From NCBI RefSeq assembly GCF_020386975.1, contig NZ_JABFNK010000003.1:124001-188000 (forward strand): a stretch of 64,000 nucleotides of DNA. Direction: 5' to 3'. This document shows positions 54,345 to 62,933 of the stretch, piece after piece. The notes beneath the pieces are model-generated. The model made no database searches. It was given only the letters and a program-made list of their open reading frames with translations, and had not been told where the DNA came from. Source of the DNA: Thermococcus bergensis. GTDB taxonomy: Archaea; Methanobacteriota_B; Thermococci; Thermococcales; Thermococcaceae. Made by a program: the position numbers and the translations under genes. Positions within the stretch are counted from its first letter, which is position 1. Each line of letters starts with the position of its first letter.

Positions 54345-55144
54345 TGTTTACGGCGGAAGCGATAGCAGAACGGGTCAATAAGATAAGAAAAGAAAACGGT
54401 TTTCCTCTGGTGCCGTTTGTGATAGATGAAATTAGGTACGATAGCGAGAACGACAAGCTGTTTATAATAGCCCGAGACAGAAGCGACAAAAGCGCAATAA
54501 TCGGGAACAGTTTTGTAATCGGGAAGCTTAGAGAAGAGCTCGGTGTGAAGCAGGTTACGGTATATTCAAAGCTGGACCTGCTTATAAAGCAGAAAAAGCT
54601 CAAGGAGAACCTAGAAAGAATTAAAGGGACTTTTCTGGAGTTCCTAACCCCAATAATCGAGGCAGAGCTCAGTTTTCCTCCTCGAAAGTGGCCCGAGCTA
54701 AAAGTAAATGAAAGAGCCCTTGTTTTTCTAAGCTTCAACGCAAAGGCAATGATAGGCTTTGCTGAAAAACTCGGGCTGGACGCTGAGAAAGTTGGCCTCA
54801 AATACACATTTCCAAAAATAAGTTATGAACCAATAGAAGGCTCCCTTAGAGAGCTGTTTTACCCAGATGAGAAAAAGCTGAAGGATATTGCCACCGATAA
54901 AGGCATTGAGCTTGTCATCGCAGATTTTCCTTTCGATTTGAAGTTTATTGACGATGTTGTCCTCTTAAACCCCTTAAGATTCCTCCACATCGGATTCTTT
55001 GAGGCCAAATACTTTTTCGGCTTTGAGAAGCCCGTTCAGATTGACAAAGAGGCTATGATCAACTTCGTAGTGGATATGGTAGCTGAGGGACTCATGGAAT
55101 CCACGGATGGGGCAAACTTAATATGGTGGGCATGGAAAAAGTAA
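54344..55144 (+). CDS. Conserved hypothetical protein of a five-gene operon
   Basis: 266 residues, alpha/beta, soluble. Noticeable pieces are FVIDEIRYDSENDKLFIIARDRSDKSAIIG, FLSFNAKAMIGFAEKLGL and a hydrophobic C-terminal FFEAKYFFGFEKP. Not recognised as a known family. ATG 54344 shares a base with the previous stop; an in-frame upstream start (54317) would overlap the previous gene more. The kinase gene follows after 12 bp. Confidence 0.6.
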   Translation: MFTAEAIAERVNKIRKENGFPLVPFVIDEIRYDSENDKLFIIARDRSDKSAIIGNSFVIGKLREELGVKQVTVYSKLDLLIKQKKLKENLERIKGTFLEFLTPIIEAELSFPPRKWPELKVNERALVFLSFNAKAMIGFAEKLGLDAEKVGLKYTFPKISYEPIEGSLRELFYPDEKKLKDIATDKGIELVIADFPFDLKFIDDVVLLNPLRFLHIGFFEAKYFFGFEKPVQIDKEAMINFVVDMVAEGLMESTDGANLIWWAWKK

Positions 55145-55156
55145 CCCGGTGGTATA

Positions 55157-55738
55157 ATGATAATAGGAATTGTCGGTAAAATCGCAGCCGGGAAAACCAC
55201 GGTCGCAAAGTTTTTTGAAGAGAGGGGGTTTTGCAGGGTTTCATGTAGTGACCCGCTAATTGACCTTCTAACCCACAACCTGAGCGAATACTCATGGATC
55301 CCAGAAGTCCCAGAAAAAGCCGAACCAACGAGGGATAAGCTCATCGAATACGGCAAATACCTGAAAGAGAAGTATGGAGAGGACATCCTGATAAGACTTG
55401 CACTGGATAAGAAAAGAAACTGCGAAAACGTCGTCATCGATGGAGTCCGCTCAAGAGGAGAAATAGAAGCAATAAAAAAGCGGGGCGGGGTTATAATTTA
55501 TGTTGAAGCAAGCCCAGAGAAAAGGTACGAACGCCTAAAAAAGAGAAACGCAGGGAAGGACAAAGTGATAAAAAGCTTCGAAGACTTTTTAAAAGCCGAC
55601 GAAGCCGAGGAGAAGCTTTATCACACAAGCAAGCTCAAATATTTGGCTGACTTTCTAATCGTAAACGAGGGGACTCTGGAAGAACTGAAGGCAAAGGTCG
55701 AGGAAATCATAAGCGCTCTGAACTCGAAAAAAGTTTAA
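55157..55738 (+). CDS. P-loop nucleotide kinase (UPF0200/dephospho-CoA-kinase-like)
   Basis: 193 residues. Walker A is GIVGKIAAGKTTVA (about 4-17); the LID-like ERLKKRNAGKDK and a Walker-B-like NVVIDGVRS follow the layout of adenylate and dephospho-CoA kinases. UPF0200 proteins are archaeal and their substrate is unknown. A TudS-like protein follows. Confidence 0.8.
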   Translation: MIIGIVGKIAAGKTTVAKFFEERGFCRVSCSDPLIDLLTHNLSEYSWIPEVPEKAEPTRDKLIEYGKYLKEKYGEDILIRLALDKKRNCENVVIDGVRSRGEIEAIKKRGGVIIYVEASPEKRYERLKKRNAGKDKVIKSFEDFLKADEAEEKLYHTSKLKYLADFLIVNEGTLEELKAKVEEIISALNSKKV

Positions 55739-55771
55739 GGTTCGGGAGCGTTATTTTTGCTGGTGAGATTC

Positions 55772-56353
55772 ATGATAATGATAGTCCTCGCTCCCTGTCT
55801 CCTCAGCCCTTTTTACGTTTATCGCGGCCCAAAAGAAAAGGAGTACAAGACAAGTGAAAAGCTTTTGAACTTTCTCTCAGAGCACAAGACGGAGATAAAA
55901 ATCCTAACATATCCCTGCCCGGAATATGAGCTCATAGGCTGGCCAAGGCCTCCGATGAGCAAGGAAGTTTTTGAAAAGCTTGGAATGAGAGAAAAAGCCG
56001 AAAACATTGCGGACTTCATTGGAAGAGTTTTAACGGAAGAAAAGCCAGAAAAGGTCATTTTTCTTGGAGTCAAGGGCTCGCCAACGTGTGGAGTGTTCAA
56101 CACAACCTCCAGCAATCCGGAAAAGTTTCCCTATAAAGCCGTTCAGGAGTTCTTCTACCTTTCCAAGGGAGAAAGAATAAAGCGGTCAAAAGAGCTGATG
56201 AGAGAGCAGGGCTTTGAGATAGTTCCTGGAGAAGGGGTGTTATTTGAAATTCTAAAAAAGAGATTCCCTGATGCTGTTTACTTAGAATTTGACAAAGATA
56301 ATATTGACGAGAGCATTGAAAAATTGAAAAAAGTTGTGGAGGATGCAGTATGA
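55772..56353 (+). CDS. TudS/DUF523-related putative desulfidase
   Basis: 193 residues. Three conserved Cys blocks, VLAPCLLSPF (about Cys 8), TYPCPEYELIGWPRPP (about Cys 44) and VKGSPTCGVFN (about Cys 105), match the layout of DUF523/TudS, in which three Cys hold a [4Fe-4S] cluster used to remove sulfur from thiouracil-like compounds. Activity here is inferred. GGTGAG selects ATG 55772. It overlaps the flavodoxin gene by ATGA, suggesting a redox partner. Confidence 0.7.
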   Translation: MIMIVLAPCLLSPFYVYRGPKEKEYKTSEKLLNFLSEHKTEIKILTYPCPEYELIGWPRPPMSKEVFEKLGMREKAENIADFIGRVLTEEKPEKVIFLGVKGSPTCGVFNTTSSNPEKFPYKAVQEFFYLSKGERIKRSKELMREQGFEIVPGEGVLFEILKKRFPDAVYLEFDKDNIDESIEKLKKVVEDAV

Positions 56354-56832
56354 ACGCTATCATCGTTTACGTCTCCATCCACCATAGAAACACTGAAAAG
56401 ATAGCCAGAGCGATGGCAGAAGTTCTCAACGCGGAACTCGTTAAGCCGTGGGAAATCATGCCTGAAGAGCTCTTAAACTACGACCTCATAGGCTTTGGCT
56501 CCGGAATCTACTACTGGAAGCACCACAAAGCCCTCTTCGGCCTCATAGAAAAGCTCCCGACGGTAAAAGGAAAGAAAGCCTTCATTTTCTCAACGGCCGG
56601 GATAAATATCCCATTTATCAACCACCGGAAGCTAAGAAACGCTTTAAGGAGGAAAGGGTTTGAAATAGTTGGAGAGTTCTCCTGCAGGGGCTGGGACACG
56701 AACGGCTGGCTGGCGAAAATAGGCGGGCTGAACAAAGGGCATCCGGATGATAGGGACCTGGAAAGAGCAAGAAGGTTTGCAAAAAGGTTGGCCTCACTTC
56801 AACGAGACCAAAATGGCGCCGATAACTATTAA
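56350..56832 (+). CDS. Flavodoxin-domain protein
   Basis: 160 residues. The N-terminal phosphate loop VSIHHRNTEKIARAMAE (about 8-24), FGSGIYYWKHHKAL and FSTAGIN (FMN-side loops) are those of the flavodoxin/HemG-like group. It probably carries FMN and transfers electrons, possibly to the TudS-like protein with which it is coupled. It overlaps the convergent EamA gene by 39 bp. Confidence 0.85.
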   Translation: MNAIIVYVSIHHRNTEKIARAMAEVLNAELVKPWEIMPEELLNYDLIGFGSGIYYWKHHKALFGLIEKLPTVKGKKAFIFSTAGINIPFINHRKLRNALRRKGFEIVGEFSCRGWDTNGWLAKIGGLNKGHPDDRDLERARRFAKRLASLQRDQNGADNY

Positions 56833-57216
56833 TAAAGCCCCAATGAAAGCCCTCAAAGTTACCTCTTCTCCGAGCAAGAGCCATGCAAATGCTATTGCAA
56901 AGACCACGCTAGTCCTGTCTATAGCCACAACAGCCTTGACACTTCCCGTTTTTAGTGCCAAAAAGTAGAAAAGCCAAGAAAGCGCCCCAGCAATGCCAGA
57001 CAAGACTATAAAGACAAATTGCCTTGAAGTTATTCCTCCCTTCAGCTTTCCTTGAAATGCTGAAACTAAAAGCAGAAACATGAACATGATAAACGCCCTA
57101 ATCGTAGTGGCCAGAGTTGAATCTATCCCCTCAAGACCAATTTTTCCAAATATCGCAACCAGGGCTGCAAATATTGCCGATAGGAGAGCATAAAATATGT
57201 AGATGGGAATTTCCAA
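56794..57216 (-). CDS. EamA-family small membrane transporter
   Basis: 140 residues, one EamA domain with four or five hydrophobic helices (half of a ten-helix DMT transporter), so it probably works as a dimer. The end VVFAIAFAWLLLGEEVTLRAFIGALLIVIGAILV is typical. It is two bases downstream of the phosphohexomutase on the same strand. Confidence 0.85.
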   Translation of the reverse strand: MEIPIYIFYALLSAIFAALVAIFGKIGLEGIDSTLATTIRAFIMFMFLLLVSAFQGKLKGGITSRQFVFIVLSGIAGALSWLFYFLALKTGSVKAVVAIDRTSVVFAIAFAWLLLGEEVTLRAFIGALLIVIGAILVSLK

Positions 57217-57218
57217 GT

Positions 57219-58568
57219 CTAAGCCTCCCTTATGGCCCTCTCCACGAGCTTCCTTGCCTTCTCCATAAGCTCCTTCGCCTTCTCCTCCGTGTGTGCCTCA
57301 AGGGTTATGCGCATTATAGGCTCCGTCCCGCTCGGGCGGAAGAGAATCCACCAGTCGTCGTTCTCAATCCTTACCCCGTCGATGTCTATTAGTCTCTTGT
57401 AATCAAAGCTCTCCAGAGCTTCCCTAGCTATGAGCTCCATCGCCTTTGCTTTCTTCTCGTTGGGGCAGGGGATTTTGGCTCTTAGCGTTACGTAGCGCGG
57501 GACTTCCTTCGCCAGTTCACTCAGAGGGCCAAGCTTGTCGATCATTTCAAGAACTAAGGCTCCAGCAAAGATTCCATCAGGAGTGAGGTTCCACTGCGGA
57601 ATTATCCAAGTTCCAGAGGGCTCCCCTCCGAAGACGGCTTTTTCCCTCGCTATCCCCTCTGCAACCGCAACGTCTCCAACCTTCACCCTAACGACTTCTC
57701 CACCCAAGGGTCTAACGTAGTCATCCAGGGCAAAGCCAGCATCAACCGTGGTGACAATCTTTCCTTTTCCAAACTTTCTCAGCATGTAACCGCTTATGAG
57801 GGAAAGCATTACCTCGTACTCAACAAAGTTCCCCTGATCATCAACAACGCCAATTCTATCTGCATCTCCATCGTGTGCTATGCCGACATCAGCCCCAAGG
57901 GACTTCACCGTCTTCGAAAGAGCTGAAAGGCTCTTGGCGTTCGGCTCAAGCTCCCTTACAAAAAATCCAGATGGATGGGAGTTAAGTGAGACAACCTTAT
58001 TTCCAAGCTCTCTCTGAAGATAGGGCGAAACTATGCTCCCGGCACCGTTTCCACAGTCAACAACAACTTTATAGCTTTTTGAAAGCTCTATCATCTCAAG
58101 GGCTTTTTTTATGTACTCCTTTTTTGGGTCAGCTCTTGTTAGCTCGCCTATTCTATCCCAAGATGCCTGCTGGAACTTCTCCTTTTCAAGGATTCGTTCC
58201 AGTTCATTTTCCATCTCGCTTGTGTAGGCCATTCCGTTTGGCTGCCACACCTTTATGCCGTTGTACTCGGGTGGATTGTGCGAAGCTGTTATCGTTACGC
58301 CAGCATCGGCTTCATACAGCTTTATTGCAAAGCCCGTTAACGGAGTGGGAGAAAGGCCGATATCAATGACATCTATTCCGGTGCTTAAAAGACCAGAAAT
58401 TAAGGCATTTTTAAGCATCTCACCGCTCGTCCTGGTGTCCATCCCTACAACTACCCTCCCATCACCAAGAAAAGTGCCCAAAGCCTTTCCGACTTTTAGA
58501 GCAAGGTCAGGGGTTAATTTCTCGTTGACGACTTCCCGTATACCGCTTGTCCCAAAGTACTTTCCCAT
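57219..58568 (-). CDS. Phosphohexomutase (phosphoglucosamine/phosphomannomutase family)
   Basis: 449 residues. It moves phosphate between C1 and C6 of a sugar. The phospho-Ser is in [11 protein letters not shown] (about 96), the metal loop is DGDADRIG (about 235), the sugar-binding loop GGEPSGTWI (about 318) and the phosphate loop [11 protein letters not shown] (about 416). Archaeal paralogues act on glucosamine-, glucose-, mannose- or pentose phosphates; specificity is open. GGTGATCC precedes ATG 58568. Confidence 0.9.
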   Translation of the reverse strand: MGKYFGTSGIREVVNEKLTPDLALKVGKALGTFLGDGRVVVGMDTRTSGEMLKNALISGLLSTGIDVIDIGLSPTPLTGFAIKLYEADAGVTITASHNPPEYNGIKVWQPNGMAYTSEMENELERILEKEKFQQASWDRIGELTRADPKKEYIKKALEMIELSKSYKVVVDCGNGAGSIVSPYLQRELGNKVVSLNSHPSGFFVRELEPNAKSLSALSKTVKSLGADVGIAHDGDADRIGVVDDQGNFVEYEVMLSLISGYMLRKFGKGKIVTTVDAGFALDDYVRPLGGEVVRVKVGDVAVAEGIAREKAVFGGEPSGTWIIPQWNLTPDGIFAGALVLEMIDKLGPLSELAKEVPRYVTLRAKIPCPNEKKAKAMELIAREALESFDYKRLIDIDGVRIENDDWWILFRPSGTEPIMRITLEAHTEEKAKELMEKARKLVERAIREA

Positions 58569-58643
58569 GAGGATCACCTTTTATGAATGCTAAACGCTAG
58601 GGAGTACAAGGACAAGTTAAAAAGATTTTTTATTCTGCCTCCA

Positions 58644-59099
58644 TCAAAATCTTCTCACATATGTTTTCTTTTCAACAACTCTACCCTCTTCGAGCTTATA
58701 AACATCAACTTTATCCATCCCCATCGTTTCGCGCTTATAAGCAATCAGATAATCCACAAAATCTTTGAGGGCGTATCTAAAGAGGGAATCCCTAAGATAC
58801 TTGGGTTCGTATATGAGAATAAGCTTGTCCCTATGTTCTGATATGAACGAATAATACCTAACCCTCTCCGATTTTGGCCTGGAGAGGAGTGAATAGAGCA
58901 AATAGCCGTCAAATCCAACCCCCTCTTCAATGCTCCCTACAAACACATTTTCTGGATAGTCAATCTCAAAAGGTAGGTATTCCGCAAGAAAAACTTTGCC
59001 TTTAGAAAGCCACGAGTTAAGAAATATCTTTGCAAGCTTCCTAGCATCCCCCGTAAGTAAAACCACACCTTTCTCAAGGCTCGCTATCTCCTTAAGCAT
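58644..59099 (-). CDS. Conserved hypothetical protein, RecA-like fold possible
   Basis: 151 residues. The start EIASLEKGVVLLTGDARKLAKIFLNSWLSKGKVFLAEYLPF has the strand-loop-helix order of RecA-like or KaiC-like modules but lacks a proper Walker A (TGDARK instead of GxxxxGK). Not recognised. It precedes the phosphohexomutase by 75 bp. Confidence 0.55.
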   Translation of the reverse strand: MLKEIASLEKGVVLLTGDARKLAKIFLNSWLSKGKVFLAEYLPFEIDYPENVFVGSIEEGVGFDGYLLYSLLSRPKSERVRYYSFISEHRDKLILIYEPKYLRDSLFRYALKDFVDYLIAYKRETMGMDKVDVYKLEEGRVVEKKTYVRRF

Positions 59100-59154
59100 G
59101 TTCTCCCTCCACTTGGTAGAGCTAAACCCCTTAAAAACCTGAGGCTGTTATCCA

Positions 59155-60043
59155 AAAATGACCAGGGCGTGTTTAGTTTCACCCCCTGTTATTTAAACAG
59201 TATTTGACTCTGAGGAGGATTTTCAGACCATAACACATTACCCCAAGCAGGATTCGGGTTACAGTAGTCTTTTTCAGAAAACAGGGGATCCTACTGCCAA
59301 ACCACGTTGTAAACGCACCCCAGAACCCCTCATGAGGATTCCTATGCCTGTACTCTTCTTCAGAAAACACTCTATCTCTCCTCTTACTACCAAAACCACC
59401 TGGAGGGTTCTTAGTTTTCTTAACAATCGGCCGATAACCCTTTTCCACCACAGTGTTCAGAACTTTCTTTGAATCATAAGCCCCATCAGCATAAAAATTC
59501 CCAGAACCCTCCGGCAGGAGTTCAATCAGCTCGTTCTCAGAAGTTGTGATCCTCACAGCAACCGGATACAGTAAACCCGGCAGGATTCTCGTTATTGCCT
59601 GAACTTCTATCCTGCCCTTTTTTTATTTGTGATAATGGTTGAGTCTGCTTGAGTGCTGGCGTAGGGTAATTTCTGGAGTTTTTTCAGGAGGTGGTTTGTC
59701 AGTTCTTCGAGGTTCAGCTTTTTCTCCCAGTTGTGGAGGGTTGAGTAGTGAATGTTTGCTCCGAAGAATTTTCTGCCGTAGTGCTGGGCGTCTCTGAGGG
59801 GTAGGTTGTAGTATTGTTTAAAGAGGAGTATTGCCAGTATTGTTTTTACTGGAAATTTTTTGGATTTTGGCAGGTTCTTCAGCTTTCCTTCTGATTCGAA
59901 GTCTGCTAAAACGTCAAGAATTGTGAATGCCACGCTTTCAGGGTCTTTGAGTCTGTGATCCCATCTGGGGATCACGGCAACCACCTGAAAGAATTCGGCA
60001 AAAACCCTAATAAAGGTTACTATAAACACGCCCAAAATGACCA
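59155..60043 (-). mobile_element. 869-bp insertion sequence, copy 2, with 10-bp target duplications
   Basis: The element spans 59165-60033, inverted relative to copy 1, with the same ends (GGGCGTGTTTA) and the same length. Direct repeats AAAATGACCA lie at 59155-59164 and 60034-60043. Translations of both frames are identical to copy 1, so the two copies are recent. It lies 68 bp upstream of the BMP lipoprotein start, but leaves that gene's proximal TATA region intact. Confidence 0.93.
59179..59975 (-). CDS. DDE transposase of IS copy 2 (-1 frameshift at A7)
   Basis: Same arrangement as copy 1: first frame to a stop at 59607-59609, second frame ending at 59179, joined by a -1 slip on seven A (plus-strand T7 at 59618-59624). 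The catalytic Asp lies before the slip; the second Asp (YADGAYDS) and Glu (NPHEGFWG) after it. Identical protein sequence to copy 1. Confidence 0.8.
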
Positions 60044-60058
60044 TAAAGTTTATATTCC
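60044..60058 (+). promoter_or_regulatory. Promoter of the BMP/nucleoside ABC operon, immediately after the IS
   Basis: TAAAGTTTATATTCCC begins at the first base after the target duplication and lies about 45-58 bp before ATG 60102. The TATA box therefore survived the insertion, but any operator or activator site upstream is now 879 bp away. Confidence 0.5.
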
Positions 60059-60101
60059 CTTATTCTCACCCCCATACGATAACCCCCTGGAGGTTGAACT
60101 A

Positions 60102-61355
60102 ATGAAAAATAGAGGATTAACAGTGCTTTTAGTAGGAATTTTACTATTTAGCGTTGCTGTAAGCGGCTGTATAGGCGGAGAGACAACAAGCACGCCCCAA
60201 TACGAAGGAAAAATCGCACTGGTTTATGACGTCGGTGGAAGAGGTGACTTAAGCTTCAACGATATGGCATACCTTGGAGCCTCAAAGGCCGCAAAGGACT
60301 TCAACCTTGAACTTAAAGAGGTACAAAGCAACAGTGAGTCCGATTACTTACCAAACCTTAGAAGTTTGGCCCAAAAGGGCGACTATGACCTCATTATCGC
60401 AGTTGGATTCATGATGGAGGATGCCGTAAAGCAGGTGGCAGAGGAGTTCCCCGACCAGAAGTTTGCCATCGTTGATGGGTATATCCCAGATAAGCCAAAT
60501 GTCGTGAGCATTATCTTCAAAGAAAACGAAGGTTCTGCTTTAATCGGAGCTTTGGCCGGGTTAATAGCTGCAAACGACGGTAAAGACAAAGTAGGCGCTG
60601 TTCTTGGTGTTGAAATCCCACCACTCTATAAATTCGAAGGCGGTTACATGTTCGGTGTTGCCTGGGCTGAAGATTACTACAAACAAAAAACTGGAAAGGA
60701 CGTTGATATCAAGGTCTTATACACCTATACCGGTGCTTTTAACGACCCTGCAAAGGGTAAGACCGCTGCTCAAGCTCAGCTTGGACAGGGAGCATGGGTT
60801 ATCTACCAGATAGCAGGTGCGACGGGATTAGGTGTATTTGATGCGGTCTATGAATACCTCCAGAGCCAAGGAAAAGACATGGGGCCACCATTTGCCGTTG
60901 GTGTCGACTCAGCGCAAGACTGGATTAAGCCGGGAGTTATAATTGCCTCAATGATGAAGAGAGTTGACGTCGGTGTCTACAAGGCTGTAGAAAGTGTCGT
61001 CAAAGGAACATGGAAAGGAGGAGTAATGGAGCTCGGACTAAAAGAGGATGGTGTTGGAGTAAGCAGCATTGATGATGTTAAGGAGATGTTCAACTCATTG
61101 CCAGAAGACGCCAAGGAGCAGAAACTTAAAGAGCTCGGCCTTAACAGCGAGGATGAACTCTTCGCCAAACTTGAAGAGACAAGAAACCAAGTTCCGGACT
61201 GGATTTGGCAAGCGGTGAGCGAGCTTGAAGAGAAGATCAAGAGCGGAGAAATAAAGGTTCCAATGGCAACCACAAAAGACCAGATAGAAGCCATAAGAAA
61301 CGCCGAAACCTGGCAAGAGATGGAAGAATTAGCGAAAGAATGGGAAAGCAGCTGA
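60102..61355 (+). CDS. BMP-family nucleoside-binding lipoprotein
   Basis: 417 residues. Lipobox VSGCIGGE near residue 21 anchors it outside the membrane. The BMP/PnrA fold is seen in LVYDVGGRGDLSFNDMAYLGASKA, VGFMMEDAVKQVAEEFPDQKFAIVDG, GGYMFGVAWAEDYY and VGVDSAQDWI. Members bind purine or other nucleosides. It has an extra charged helical C-terminus (about 325-417). GGAGGTTG precedes ATG 60102; upstream in-frame codons run into the IS and are excluded. It heads the importer operon. Confidence 0.9.
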   Translation: MKNRGLTVLLVGILLFSVAVSGCIGGETTSTPQYEGKIALVYDVGGRGDLSFNDMAYLGASKAAKDFNLELKEVQSNSESDYLPNLRSLAQKGDYDLIIAVGFMMEDAVKQVAEEFPDQKFAIVDGYIPDKPNVVSIIFKENEGSALIGALAGLIAANDGKDKVGAVLGVEIPPLYKFEGGYMFGVAWAEDYYKQKTGKDVDIKVLYTYTGAFNDPAKGKTAAQAQLGQGAWVIYQIAGATGLGVFDAVYEYLQSQGKDMGPPFAVGVDSAQDWIKPGVIIASMMKRVDVGVYKAVESVVKGTWKGGVMELGLKEDGVGVSSIDDVKEMFNSLPEDAKEQKLKELGLNSEDELFAKLEETRNQVPDWIWQAVSELEEKIKSGEIKVPMATTKDQIEAIRNAETWQEMEELAKEWESS

Positions 61356-61382
61356 TTTTTCCTTTCTATATTTTAAATTTTA
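61356..61382 (+). terminator. T-rich stretch after the BMP gene
   Basis: TTTTTCCTTTCTATATTTTAAATTTTAC follows the stop. It may terminate part of the transcripts, raising binding-protein levels over the membrane components, or act as a second promoter (TATATTTTAAA). Confidence 0.35.
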
Positions 61383-61403
61383 CAGCTCCTTGGAGGTGCA
61401 TTC

Positions 61404-62933
61404 ATGGAAGAAGTTCCAATTATCGAAATGAAAGGAATCGTCAAGGTATACCCAGATGGTACAAAAGCATTGAAAGGTGTTGATTTTTCCGTAAAAAAAG
61501 GTGAGATTCACGGTTTATTGGGAGAGAATGGAGCTGGAAAAACAACCTTAATGAAAATCCTCTCCGGAATGCTCCATCCAACAGAGGGTAAAATCTTTGT
61601 TAATGGAAAAGAAGTGAGATTTAAGAGTCCTGCCGATGCCCTTGCAAATGGAATCGGCATGGTTCACCAGCATTTTACTCTTGTTGATGTTTTTGATGGA
61701 CTTCACAATATCATACTCGGAATGGAAGGTCATGGTCTTTTCTCAAAGATAGATGTTGAGAAAGCGAAGGAGAAGTTGCAAAAACTCATGGATGAGTTAA
61801 ATTTCCAAGTTCCTCTTGACGTGCCAGTTGAAAAACTCCCAGTCGGTGTCCAGCAGAGAATCGAAATACTAAAAACCCTCTATAGAGACGTCGATGTCCT
61901 CATACTTGATGAGCCAACAGCAGTATTGACACCGATAGAGGTTAAAGAGCTCTTTGAGGTTCTCAGAAAGCTAAAGTCCCAGGGCAAAACGATAATATTC
62001 ATAAGCCACAAGCTGAGGGAAGTCATGGAGATAACCGACAGGGTAACCGTTCTAAGAAAAGGAGAGCTAATCGGGACTGTCAATACAAGAGAAACAACTC
62101 CAAAAGAGCTCGCCAAAATGATGGTTGGGAGAGAGGTTGTTCTCAAAATAGAGAAGCCACCGAAAGAAGCTGGAAAGCCCGTGCTTGAAGTAAAAGACCT
62201 GTGGGTAAAGGGAGACAGAGGGGAAGACGCAGTAAAAGGGCTGACATTTGAAGTGAGAGCCGGAGAGATATTCGGTATAGCCGGTGTAGAGGGCAACGGG
62301 CAGACCGAGCTTATAGAAGCAATAAGCGGGTTGAGAAAAGTAGAAAAAGGCAAAGTAATTCTCAACGGGAAGGATATAACCGGCAGGCCACCGAGGGAGC
62401 TTTACGACCTTGGAATGGCACATATCCCAGAAGATAGAATTCACATGGGTCTTGTAATCGAAATGAGCGTGGCTGAAAATTCAATTCTTGGACTCCACTG
62501 GAGAAAGGCCTTTAGAGGGCCGTTGGGACTTATAAGGTGGGACAAAGTTAAAGAACATGCTGCAAAACTTGTGAGGGACTTCGAGGTTTCCGTCCCAAGT
62601 ATAGAAGCCCCCGCAAAGAGTCTAAGTGGAGGAAACCAGCAAAAGCTCATAGTTGCAAGGGAGGTTAGCAAAGAGCCGGAATTTATAATCGCCTCTCAGC
62701 CAACGAGAGGTGTAGATGTTGCATCAACTGAGTACATAAGAAACTACCTCATAAAGCTCAGAAACGAAAACAAAGCAGTTCTTTTGGTTTCTGCAGACTT
62801 GGATGAGGTGCTGCAGCTCAGTGATAGAATGGCAATAATCTACGAGGGCAAATTCGTGGGTATAGTCAAGCCCGAAGAAGTTACTGAGGAGCAAATAGGA
62901 CTGATGATGGGAGGTATCAAGAATGAGAGTTGA
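61404..62933 (+). CDS. Nucleoside ABC importer ATPase with two NBDs (RbsA/NupO-like)
   Basis: 509 residues, two fused nucleotide-binding domains. First domain: Walker A GENGAGKTT (about 38-46), Walker B VLILDEPTAVLTP. Second: degenerate Walker A GVEGNGQTE (about 294), signature LSGGNQQKLIVAREV and SQPTRGVDV. This asymmetric pair is typical of ribose/nucleoside class-II importers. GGAGGTG precedes the ATG. The stop lies inside the next gene (11-bp overlap). Confidence 0.92.
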   Translation: MEEVPIIEMKGIVKVYPDGTKALKGVDFSVKKGEIHGLLGENGAGKTTLMKILSGMLHPTEGKIFVNGKEVRFKSPADALANGIGMVHQHFTLVDVFDGLHNIILGMEGHGLFSKIDVEKAKEKLQKLMDELNFQVPLDVPVEKLPVGVQQRIEILKTLYRDVDVLILDEPTAVLTPIEVKELFEVLRKLKSQGKTIIFISHKLREVMEITDRVTVLRKGELIGTVNTRETTPKELAKMMVGREVVLKIEKPPKEAGKPVLEVKDLWVKGDRGEDAVKGLTFEVRAGEIFGIAGVEGNGQTELIEAISGLRKVEKGKVILNGKDITGRPPRELYDLGMAHIPEDRIHMGLVIEMSVAENSILGLHWRKAFRGPLGLIRWDKVKEHAAKLVRDFEVSVPSIEAPAKSLSGGNQQKLIVAREVSKEPEFIIASQPTRGVDVASTEYIRNYLIKLRNENKAVLLVSADLDEVLQLSDRMAIIYEGKFVGIVKPEEVTEEQIGLMMGGIKNES

